This document shows positions 57,168-64,000 of a DNA stretch of 64,000 nt, one piece after another (position 1 is the first letter of the stretch; every line of letters starts with the position of its first letter). Source of the stretch: CAIWTU01 sp963815135. GTDB taxonomy: Bacteria; Desulfobacterota; Desulfuromonadia; Geobacterales; Geobacteraceae. Both the position numbers and the translations under genes were made by a program. The notes under the pieces were generated by a model that ran no database searches, was not told where the DNA came from, and saw only the letters and a program-made list of their open reading frames with translations. The DNA is taken from NCBI GenBank assembly GCA_963815135.1, contig CAWFFO010000006.1:496001-560000 (forward strand), in the 5' to 3' direction.

Positions 57168-57718
57168 TTCTTTTCCTTTGCCTCCTCGGCCTTCTTCACT
57201 TCTTTGATCTCCTGCGGTCCGAAATACAGGTCAAGGTTCAATTTAGCCGGTTTCTGAACGAGGGTTTTTTTGACTCGCTCTCCGATTACGGGAATGGGGA
57301 ATGTGCGGACCGAGGTCTCCTTGTGCAGGTTGTAATAACCCGCTACAAGCCCGACGTATTTTGCTCCTTCAGTGCGATCCAGTGTTTCGTTCAGTTCACG
57401 GCCGGGCTGGATTACAAGCATTCTGTAATAGGTAACGCCGGGGTCGAATCTGCCGCATTCCAGAAGTTTCGGCAGACCGTCCTTTTCATCTTTCAGCTGG
57501 TCGAATCCGTTGAGGTCCTTCAGGTGGTAGAGACAGACAACCAGTGAATGGGCATTGTTCTGGTAAAGGTTCAGATTTGCATCACCGGTAAAGCGGAGAT
57601 GGATGGCTTCCTTTTCATATCCCCATTCAGGCGGTTTGATGATCTTTGGTTTCCATGTGCATGAAAAGAGCATTGCGGCAAATGGGATGATTAAAACTAA
57701 TTTCTGGAATTTTCTCAT
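57164..57718 (-). CDS. tssJ: T6SS outer-membrane lipoprotein TssJ
   Basis: 184 residues. Signal KLVLIIPFAAMLFSCTWKPK with lipobox LFSC. Mature beta-sandwich: IHLRFTGDANLNLYQNNAHS, LVVCLYHLKDLNGFDQLKDE, FDPGVTYYRMLVIQPGREL, EGAKYVGLVAGYYNLHKETS. It ends in a charged tail (EIKEVKKAEEAKEKK) not usual for the family. First gene of the tssJKLM-tagF/tssA run. GGAGG lies near the start. Confidence 0.93.
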   Translation of the reverse strand: MRKFQKLVLIIPFAAMLFSCTWKPKIIKPPEWGYEKEAIHLRFTGDANLNLYQNNAHSLVVCLYHLKDLNGFDQLKDEKDGLPKLLECGRFDPGVTYYRMLVIQPGRELNETLDRTEGAKYVGLVAGYYNLHKETSVRTFPIPVIGERVKKTLVQKPAKLNLDLYFGPQEIKEVKKAEEAKEKK

Positions 57719-58574
57719 GGAGGCCTCCCTTCTTTAATCCGTAAATAAAAAATGTCATTCGTTCTCTAAATTCCCGAGTCTCCGCTGCAATTAAGCCTTG
57801 GAGAGGGAATCTCAATGTCTGAAAACTGATTCCCGGCCAATGTTTCGTTTGCCGGAGTGGGTGGAGTCAAAAGAAAGCTTTCGCTGATATGTTTTTTTCG
57901 CAGCCTTCGCAGTGAGAGTCGGGCTTCAAAGTTTTTTGACAAATTTGAGATTTGCTACGTAATGGTAAAATAAATTAATTAAATAACAATATGATGGAGG
58001 GATGATGCAAACATCGATCTTACAGATCGAAGATTTATATGGATTGAAGAGAATTAATTTGATATTTATTAACATTTATTCCGGTTAGTTGTCAACAAAC
58101 AATTATAAAAATTTAAAATATTAATTGTTGTTAGCATTATCGCAACCGGTAGGGGATGCAGGCAACATGCTTGAACTCCGATAAAAGCGGTTTCATCACA
58201 AAAAATGTAATGACGACAATGACTTTAGTAAAGAATCTCCTATAGTTAACAAAACACTTCAAGCGTTTTAAATAATTATGAAAAATTACAAATAAATAAT
58301 TAATCAGGGCGGTTGCTGTGAAGAATTAACGGCTGACTAAGAGAAGAACGCTGGGAATTTCATTATTGATATTCGGACGCCAGAACCGTATTATCCACAA
58401 AGGGATAAGTACGCCGCCGACCATTGGTAAAAAAAACGTCAAACCCGGTTTTACCGCTTTGAATACGGCAAGACCGGAGAATTTGAGCTGGAGTGATTGA
58501 GCTTTTAGCTGATGCTGGCATTATTGAACAGTAAGATTGGGCGTAAAAGAATTTTTCATCAGGATTCACAGGTG
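57719..58574. other. Divergent intergenic region between tssJ and pxpBC
   Basis: About 850 bases, very AT-rich from 57950 to 58320. It must carry the T6SS promoter (minus) and the pxp promoter (plus). I searched for a sigma-54 -24/-12 element on both strands and found none convincing. GGGAATC/GATTCCC at 57808-57814 and 57831-57837 form an inverted repeat. An ORF at 58363-58569 (minus) looks like chance. No RNA gene recognised. Confidence 0.5.
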
Positions 58575-60299
58575 ATGTTTAAAAACAGTGCGGGGAAAAT
58601 CTACGAAAAGCCGCGCTTGCTGGTTGCGGGCGAACAGGGGCTGGCGGTCGATTTCGGCGAGGTGATCGATCCGGCGATCAACCGGCAAGTGAATTCCCTG
58701 GCTAAGTTGCTTGCGGTACAGAAAATCGACGGTTTGCTGGAAACGGTTCCGACTTACCGTTCACTGATGATATTTTTCGATCCATTGCGGATTGGCAGAA
58801 GTGAGCTGAATGCCCGGGTCCGGGAGATTGCGGGTTTTTCAGATGACAGCAGCCCTGTCACGGATACGGGCAGGACCATCCGGGTGCCGGTTTGTTACGG
58901 TGGGGAGTTCGGTCCGGACCTGGATTTTGTCGCGGAAATCAACGGCATTTCTGCGAAAGAGGTTATCCGGATCCACAGTTCCGTTGAGTACCCGGTATAT
59001 ATGCTGGGGTTCCTACCCGGTTTTCCCTACCTGGGAGACGTGCCGGAGGGCATCACCGCTCCCAGACTGGAGAATCCGCGTCGGAAGGTGGCCGCTGGCT
59101 CTGTCGGCATCGCGGGAAGTCAAAGCGGGATCTATCCTCTGGAGAGTCCGGGGGGATGGCGAATTATCGGGCGAACTCCTCTCAGGCTGTTCGATCCCGG
59201 ATCTTCCAGGCCATTTCTGTTGGCTGCGGGGGATAAGGTCAGGTTCGAGCCCGTCAGCGAGAACGCGTTCCGTGTTCTCAAGAGTGAAATTGATTCCGGG
59301 CCCGACTCAATTGATGTAATATCCGGCAATGCGGACGGTTCAGCGGTACTGACCGTTGTCAAGCCGGGGTTATTGACCACCGTTCAGGATGAAGGCCGCT
59401 TCGGATTCCGGGAATACGGGATGCAGGTTTCCGGTGCCATGGACCGTTATGCATGCACTGTCGCGAATATTCTTGCGGGGAACGGACCGTCATCTGCTGT
59501 TCTTGAGATGACCCTTATCGGCGGGGCTTTCCGCTTTGAAAAAGATGCCTATGTTTCCGTTTGCGGGGCCGATATGCAGGGTAAGTTGAACGGAGTCGCA
59601 ATCCGGAACTGGTCCGCCTTCACGGTGACTGCCGGCAGCGAGTTGACGTTTGGCCCTGCGGTAAGCGGAACAAGGAGCTATCTGGCTGTAAGCGGTGGGA
59701 TGGCAGTTCCGCTTGTGATGGGAAGCCGCTCCACCTGTCTGCGAGCGGGTACCGGCGGTTTTCATGGGAGGGCTTTGAAAAGCGGGGATGTTCTCAGTTG
59801 CATGGAGGTGGAGAGCAGGATCAGGAAAACGAGGGTATTGCCGCGTCGTTTCGTGCCCCGCTATACCGAATCGATACTGTTGCGTGTTCTGCCTGGACCG
59901 CAGGAAGATCACTTCTCCGGACAGGGAATTTCAGTTTTCTATTCGTCTGAATACCGCGTCTCCCCTCGCAACGACCGCATGGGATACGTTCTGGAAGGGC
60001 CTGCCATAAGGCACGAAAGTGGAGCGGACATTGTCTCGGATGCCCTGTGCCCGGGTGCGGTGCAGGTTCCCGGCAACGGGCAGCCTATAATAATGACCGC
60101 GGACCATCAGACAACCGGCGGCTATGCGAAGATAGGAGCGGTGATCGGCACGGATCTGCGCGGGCTGGTCCAGGCACGCCAGGGAAACACGATTCGTTTC
60201 GTTCGCTGTACAGATGAAGAGGCTGTGGCGGCGCTGAAGCTTGAGATGGAAATATACGAACGGATCCGAGCTGAGTTCCAGGACCGGGAAATGAAATAA
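58575..60299 (+). CDS. 5-oxoprolinase subunits PxpB-PxpC fused
   Basis: 574 residues. PxpB (KipI-like, about 1-235: GFLPGFPYLGDVPE, AGSVGIAGSQSGIYPLESPG) and PxpC (KipA-like, about 255-570: VKPGLLTTVQDEGRFGFREY, VSGAMDRYACTVANILAGNG, RNDRMGYVLEGPAIRHESGA) in one chain. With PxpA they hydrolyse 5-oxoproline to glutamate using ATP. In E. coli they are separate genes; fusions are common elsewhere. Start at 58575 (MFKNSAG) gives the normal N-terminus KPRLLVAGEQGLAVDFGEV; the frame is open from 58512. Ribosome site weak for both. Intact. Confidence 0.9.
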   Translation: MFKNSAGKIYEKPRLLVAGEQGLAVDFGEVIDPAINRQVNSLAKLLAVQKIDGLLETVPTYRSLMIFFDPLRIGRSELNARVREIAGFSDDSSPVTDTGRTIRVPVCYGGEFGPDLDFVAEINGISAKEVIRIHSSVEYPVYMLGFLPGFPYLGDVPEGITAPRLENPRRKVAAGSVGIAGSQSGIYPLESPGGWRIIGRTPLRLFDPGSSRPFLLAAGDKVRFEPVSENAFRVLKSEIDSGPDSIDVISGNADGSAVLTVVKPGLLTTVQDEGRFGFREYGMQVSGAMDRYACTVANILAGNGPSSAVLEMTLIGGAFRFEKDAYVSVCGADMQGKLNGVAIRNWSAFTVTAGSELTFGPAVSGTRSYLAVSGGMAVPLVMGSRSTCLRAGTGGFHGRALKSGDVLSCMEVESRIRKTRVLPRRFVPRYTESILLRVLPGPQEDHFSGQGISVFYSSEYRVSPRNDRMGYVLEGPAIRHESGADIVSDALCPGAVQVPGNGQPIIMTADHQTTGGYAKIGAVIGTDLRGLVQARQGNTIRFVRCTDEEAVAALKLEMEIYERIRAEFQDREMK

Positions 60300-60351
60300 A
60301 ATTTTGTTGACCGGCAGATTGCCGGTTTTCCTTGCTTGAAGGAGCGTAATC

Positions 60352-61114
60352 ATGAAAAGCATCGAGTTGAACTGCGATATGGGTGAGGGTTTCGGCGTTT
60401 ACGCACTTGGAGATGACGAGAAGATCATGCCACTGATCAGTTCCGCCAATATCGCCTGCGGCTTCCATGCATCTACCCCGTCCATAATGCACAAAACCGT
60501 CAGGCTGGCGAAAAAATACGGGGTTGCAGTCGGGGCGCATCCATCGTATCCCGATCTGCCCGGCTTCGGCAGGAGGGAAATGGATCTCCCTCCGGGGCAG
60601 TTGCAGGCCGACCTTATTTACCAGATCGGTGCACTCATGGCCTTCTGTCGCGTGGAATCCGTTCCGCTGAGACATGTCAAGGTGCATGGAGCGCTTTACA
60701 ACCGGGCATTGGGCGAAAATGGAAACTGCAGCAACGATAGCCGATGCCGTTCATGCCGTATCGGAGGAACTTTATCTGCTTTGCCCGGCCGGTTCCGCCA
60801 TGGCCGTGGCGGCCGAAAAGCATGGGATAAAGGTAATTGCCGAGGCCTTCGCGGACCGTGCTTATACCGCCGACGGAGCGCTGCTGGCCCGCTCGCGCGA
60901 AGGCGCGGTACTGTGCGATCCCGCATTTGTGGCCGAAAGAGTGCTCTTTATGGTAAGGGAGCAGAAGGTTGAAACAGCCGACGGGACTTTGATAGACCTT
61001 CCTTTCCAGAGCATCTGCGTCCACGGCGATACTCCGGACGCCGCGGAAATGATCATGTCGATCAGGAAAACGCTCGAACGCGGGGGAATCATAATCTCCC
61101 CGGTTCATTTATAA
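60352..61114 (+). CDS. pxpA: 5-oxoprolinase subunit PxpA (LamB/YcsF family), one frameshift
   Basis: Partner of the PxpBC chain upstream (53-bp gap). AAGGAG precedes the ATG. MKSIELNCDMGEGFGVYALG, NIACGFHASTPSIMHKTVRL, GAHPSYPDLPGFGRREMDLP and HVKVHGALYNRAL are in frame one. After an extra G near 60715 (GGG where GG fits) the protein continues KMETAATIADAVHAVSEELY, ADRAYTADGALLARSREGAV, ICVHGDTPDA. Deleting that G gives 253 residues, the usual length. I infer a sequencing insertion. Confidence 0.9.
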
Positions 61115-61248
61115 GTATTGGGGATAAAATAGATTTTTCCCTGTGATCAGGATGTTTTTAAACGATGCCATTTCAGCAATCATATAAGTCCTCTCCCTAT
61201 CCGGTTTTGAGAGTATTTATCGGCCGGGAATAAACTAGTTTCCAAAAA

Positions 61249-61277
61249 TTGCAAAGCCCCGGGGGCTGTGTTATAAG
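61249..61277 (+). promoter_or_regulatory. Sigma-70-like promoter of ligA
   Basis: TTGCAA at 61249-61254, 17-bp spacer, TATAAG at 61272-61277, about 33 bases before the ligA ATG. The spacer contains a GCCCCGGGGGC palindrome. Good match to the housekeeping consensus at both boxes. Confidence 0.55.
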
Positions 61278-61309
61278 CAAATCAACCGAGCGTGAAAGGC
61301 CCTTGAAAA

Positions 61310-63322
61310 ATGGACAGGCAAAATGCTGTTGACAGGATAAACAAGCTCCGCGAAGACATAAGGCGGCACAATCATCTGTATTATCTGCTCGATGCTCCCG
61401 AGCTAACGGACGCGGAATACGACTCGCTGTTCCGCGAACTGGTCAAACTCGAACATGAGCATCCCGACCTCGCGACACCGGATTCCCCGACCCAGCGGGT
61501 CGGTGGGGAGGCGTTGGAGAAATTTTCCCAGGTTACCCACACCATACCCATGCTGTCACTGGAAAATGCCGTAAGTGAAACCGAGATAGCGGACTTTGAC
61601 GACAGGATCAAGAGATTTCTCGGCCTGCAGCAGGATGAAATCATCGATTATGTATGCGAACCGAAGATGGACGGCCTGGCGGTGGAACTGGTCTATGAAA
61701 AAGGAGAATTCAAGGTCGGCTCCACGAGGGGGGATGGTTTCGTCGGCGAAGACGTGACCCTCAATTTGAAGACTGTAAAGTCCATCCCGCTGCGGTTGCT
61801 GGCGCCGGAACCGCCGGAGAGGCTGGAAGTGAGGGGGGAGGTTTATCTCGGCCTGAGTGCCTTTCAGAAGTTGAACGAGGAGCGGGAAGAGGCGGGAGAG
61901 GCGCCGTTTGCAAATCCGCGCAACGCCGCTGCCGGGTCACTGCGCCAACTGGATCCGAAGATTACGGCGAAAAGGCCGCTATCGATCTTTTGCTATGCCC
62001 CGGGCGAGGTGATCGGATATGAATTTACCTCCCAGAGCGATTTCCTGGAAACCATCCCGAAGTGGGGCCTGCCGGCTAATACACTGGCCGGAAAGGTTCG
62101 CGGTGTCGAGGGAGTTATAGATTTTTACCGGGATATGGCGGCGCGTCGGGACTCTCTTCCCTACGAAATAGACGGGGTGGTGGTGAAAGTCGACTCCTTT
62201 GCCGTGCAGAGGGACCTGGGGGAAAAAACGCGTTCGCCACGCTGGGCGATTGCTTACAAATTCCCGCCGCGGCAGGCGGTGACCGTGGTCGAGGATATTG
62301 TTCCCCAGGTGGGGCGGACCGGTGTCATAACCCCGGTGGCTCACTTGAAACCGGTAGAGGTCTCGGGAGTCATTGTCTCCCGGGCCACACTGCACAATTG
62401 GGAAGAAATGGAAAAGAAGGATATCCGCATCGGCGATACGGTCATCGTGGAACGTGCCGGAGACGTTATCCCCGCGGTGGTAAGGGTTTTAACCGAAAAA
62501 CGCATTGGTAACGAAAAGACTCTTGCCGTACCTTCGAGATGTCCCGAATGCGGTTCTGAAGTTGTTAATATCCCCGACGAAGTTGCGGTGCGCTGCGTCG
62601 GCCTGTCCTGCCCGGCGCAGATACGCGAGTCGCTGATCCATTTTGCCTCCCGAAATGCGATGGATATCGAAGGGCTGGGGGATAAATACATTGAACAGCT
62701 CCTGCAACTGGGACTGGTCAGGAATATGGCGGATCTTTACTATCTCGGGAAAGACGATTTCATGCAGTTCGAACGCATGGGCGACAAGCTTGCGGAAAAC
62801 CTTCTCAATGCCATTGCCGCCAGTAAAAAACGCGAACTGTCGCGTTTCATCTTCGCCCTCGGCATCCGCCATGTTGGAGAACATACGGCACGACTCCTGG
62901 CGACGGCTTTCGGCAGCCTTGAGAACCTGGAACAGGCAGCGGAAGAAGAGCTTCTCAATATTCGGGAAATTGGCCCCCAGGTGGCAGGAAGCATCGTCAC
63001 TTTTTTCCGGAATCTCGAAAACATTGCCGTGATTGAAAGGATGCTGGCTGCCGGGGTGGAGCCGGCCAGGGAAGAAAAGAAGACCGGAGGCAGGTTTGCC
63101 GGGAAGACCTTCGTCTTCACCGGGTCTCTATCCCGCTTCACCAGGGATGATGCCAAAAGGATGGTTGAGAACGAAGGAGGTCATGCCGCCGGTTCTGTTT
63201 CCCGGAAAACCGACTATGTTGTCGCCGGCGAAGAAGCGGGCAGCAAGCTGGCGAAGGCCAGGGATCTGGGCGTAAAAATCCTCGACGAAGAGGAATTTCT
63301 CCGCATGCTGGAGGACAAATAA
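61310..63322 (+). CDS. ligA: NAD-dependent DNA ligase LigA
   Basis: 670 residues, full length. Seals nicks in replication and repair using NAD. Domain Ia (HNHLYYLLDAPELTDAEYDS), adenylation lysine in VCEPKMDGLAVELVYEKGEF, RGDGFVGEDVTLNLKTV, OB fold, zinc finger with four cysteines (CPECGSEVV and CVGLSCPAQ), HhH domain, and a C-terminal BRCT (GKTFVFTGSLSRFTRDDAKR, KTDYVVAGEEAGSKLAKARD). Intact. Followed by acyP one base after the stop. Confidence 0.97.
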   Translation: MDRQNAVDRINKLREDIRRHNHLYYLLDAPELTDAEYDSLFRELVKLEHEHPDLATPDSPTQRVGGEALEKFSQVTHTIPMLSLENAVSETEIADFDDRIKRFLGLQQDEIIDYVCEPKMDGLAVELVYEKGEFKVGSTRGDGFVGEDVTLNLKTVKSIPLRLLAPEPPERLEVRGEVYLGLSAFQKLNEEREEAGEAPFANPRNAAAGSLRQLDPKITAKRPLSIFCYAPGEVIGYEFTSQSDFLETIPKWGLPANTLAGKVRGVEGVIDFYRDMAARRDSLPYEIDGVVVKVDSFAVQRDLGEKTRSPRWAIAYKFPPRQAVTVVEDIVPQVGRTGVITPVAHLKPVEVSGVIVSRATLHNWEEMEKKDIRIGDTVIVERAGDVIPAVVRVLTEKRIGNEKTLAVPSRCPECGSEVVNIPDEVAVRCVGLSCPAQIRESLIHFASRNAMDIEGLGDKYIEQLLQLGLVRNMADLYYLGKDDFMQFERMGDKLAENLLNAIAASKKRELSRFIFALGIRHVGEHTARLLATAFGSLENLEQAAEEELLNIREIGPQVAGSIVTFFRNLENIAVIERMLAAGVEPAREEKKTGGRFAGKTFVFTGSLSRFTRDDAKRMVENEGGHAAGSVSRKTDYVVAGEEAGSKLAKARDLGVKILDEEEFLRMLEDK

Positions 63323-63323
63323 G

Positions 63324-63596
63324 ATGAAAATACGTGTCATGGTAACTGTCAAGGGAGTCGTGCAGGGGGTTTCATTTCGTTATCATACGGTCGAAAAAGC
63401 CCTGCAATACAATGTCAGGGGCTGGGTGAAAAACCTTGCCAATGGCGATGTACTTGGCTGTTTCGAGGGGGATGACAAGGATGTGAATGCCCTCATAGAC
63501 TGGTGCGGAACAGGTCCCGGACTTGCCCGCGTCGACGAGTTGATTGTCGAACCCGTCGATTTCACGGGCGAGTTCGAGAGTTTCCGGGTGCGCTAG
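63324..63596 (+). CDS. acyP: Acylphosphatase
   Basis: 90 residues, family size. Hydrolyses acyl phosphates. Signature VKGVVQGVSFRYHTVEKALQ carries the catalytic arginine (SFRY), and GWVKNLANGDVLGCFEGDDK carries the catalytic asparagine (KNLANG). It begins one base after the ligA stop, so it is co-transcribed and probably coupled. Confidence 0.93.
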   Translation: MKIRVMVTVKGVVQGVSFRYHTVEKALQYNVRGWVKNLANGDVLGCFEGDDKDVNALIDWCGTGPGLARVDELIVEPVDFTGEFESFRVR

Positions 63597-63850
63597 CAAG
63601 GTTGTCAATTTCATCGACTTTGGTTTTTGAATTTCATTGCATGACGAAGTGTGCGCCCGATACCACCCCACGCAATATTTTTGTGTCAGAATCTGCGTAA
63701 ACACTCACGCCTCTGCACTTCATTTCACCGTATATTGAAGATAAAATATTGTCAGGCAGCATGCCTTCCTCTCTTCCCCACGAAGTAAGCTCTGAAAACA
63801 AAATGCTTCTCCGGAACTGAACAGATCAAAGAGATGTCTTGCATTTTACT
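63597..63850. other. Intergenic region after acyP
   Basis: About 250 bases up to the promoter below. No terminator with a clear T-run, no RNA gene and no credible ORF recognised. Confidence 0.4.
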
Positions 63851-63878
63851 TTGATTATCTCTTCGAAAGTTTTACAAT
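63851..63878 (+). promoter_or_regulatory. Sigma-70-like promoter of the last gene
   Basis: TTGATT at 63851-63856, 16-bp spacer, TACAAT at 63873-63878, about 39 bases upstream of the ATG at 63917. Close to consensus at both boxes. Confidence 0.5.
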
Positions 63879-63916
63879 TTTCATATCTGGCGAAAATATG
63901 TTCGGAGGAGCCAATC

Positions 63917-64000
63917 ATGCGCATACTCATGGAAGTTACATTTCCCACGGAAGAGTTCAATCAGGCGGTGAGAGACGGTTCTGTCGACCGGAAAACCGCC
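63917..64000 (+). CDS. Start of a small conserved protein, cut by the window
   Basis: 28 codons visible. ATG at 63917 with GGAGGAG nine bases upstream. It begins MRILMEVTFPTEEFNQAVRD. This opening is like short Geobacter proteins of about 100 residues with a DUF3303-like plan, but too little is present to be sure. Confidence 0.6.
   Translation, partial: MRILMEVTFPTEEFNQAVRDGSVDRKTA

Noticed and set aside
58363..58569. Minus-strand 68-codon ORF upstream of pxpBC
   Set aside because: No ribosome site, overlaps the likely promoter/start region of pxpBC, no recognisable feature. Treated as chance.
57719..58574. Sigma-54 promoter or c-di-GMP riboswitch upstream of tssJ or pxpBC
   Set aside because: I looked for TGGCAC-N5-TTGC on both strands and for the GEMM-type core and found no convincing match.
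63503..63700. Short plus-strand ORF overlapping the end of acyP
   Set aside because: Out of frame with acyP, begins inside it, has no ribosome site or domain.

Overview
The window looks like the chromosome of a Gram-negative bacterium of the Desulfuromonadia/Geobacter type. I base this on the company of genes (single-chain pyruvate carboxylase, a three-domain LplT-PlsC-Aas fusion, LigA followed by acylphosphatase, a RAYT transposase, a 13-component T6SS) and on moderate GC with AT-rich islands. This is a family-level judgement, not a database match.

Layout. 1-6.5 kb is housekeeping: 3' part of pyruvate carboxylase (+), an MscS channel (-), a cyclophilin (-) and a methyl-accepting chemotaxis protein (+) with a sigma-28-like promoter. 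From 6.6 to 57.7 kb almost everything is on the minus strand and most of it is a complete type VI secretion system with its cargo. Read in the direction of transcription (right to left): tssJ-tssK-tssL-tssM-tagF/tssA fusion (57.7-49.2 kb), tssB-tssC (49.1-47.1 kb), an AT-rich insert of three orphan genes (46.6-44.8 kb), hcp-small membrane protein-tssE-tssF-[tssG::tssF fusion] (44.7-38.8 kb), a candidate effector/immunity pair, vgrG, DUF6484, TIGR02270, a ketoacyl-synthase-like pseudoenzyme, a zinc-protease effector with immunity candidate, a DUF4150 PAAR-like tip, a TTR-like small protein and an amidohydrolase-fold candidate effector (38.8-27.8 kb). Then comes a tandem array of six full-length paralogues plus one 5' remnant of a secreted propeller-like family, with tiny lipoprotein genes between some copies (27.7-19.1 kb). 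Further left lie a polytopic membrane protein, a TTR-like lipoprotein, a HEAT-repeat membrane protein, a RAYT element with terminal inverted repeats, the lplT-plsC-aas fusion, a DUF2169 protein and clpV/tssH. 58.5-64 kb returns to housekeeping on the plus strand: pxpBC fusion, pxpA, ligA, acyP and the start of one more gene.

How the parts fit. TssJLM form the envelope complex, TssK/F/G/E plus VgrG and the DUF4150 tip the baseplate and spike, Hcp the tube, TssB/C the sheath, TssA the cap, and ClpV recycles the sheath. DUF2169, DUF6484, TIGR02270 and the KS-like protein are the accessory set often seen beside DUF4150-type tips; I infer cargo loading. The most unusual points are (i) two divergent tssF genes flanking tssG, with the second fused in frame to TssG, which matches the known 2:1 TssF:TssG baseplate wedge; (ii) an A7 slippery run exactly at that fusion joint; (iii) the six-copy secreted paralogue array beside a T6SS effector module; (iv) unannotatable-by-length 39-residue lipoprotein genes in that array with a CxxC in an 11-residue mature peptide; (v) a TagF-TssA fusion.

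Quality caveat. Many genes carry frameshifts. Nearly every one I could resolve is repaired by deleting ONE base (an insertion), residues on both sides are fully conserved, and they cluster in patches (1-2.5, 11-14.2, 26.7-27.8, 47.2-48.2 kb). I therefore read most of them as insertion-type sequencing errors and report the genes as probably intact, but this cannot be proved from the sequence alone.
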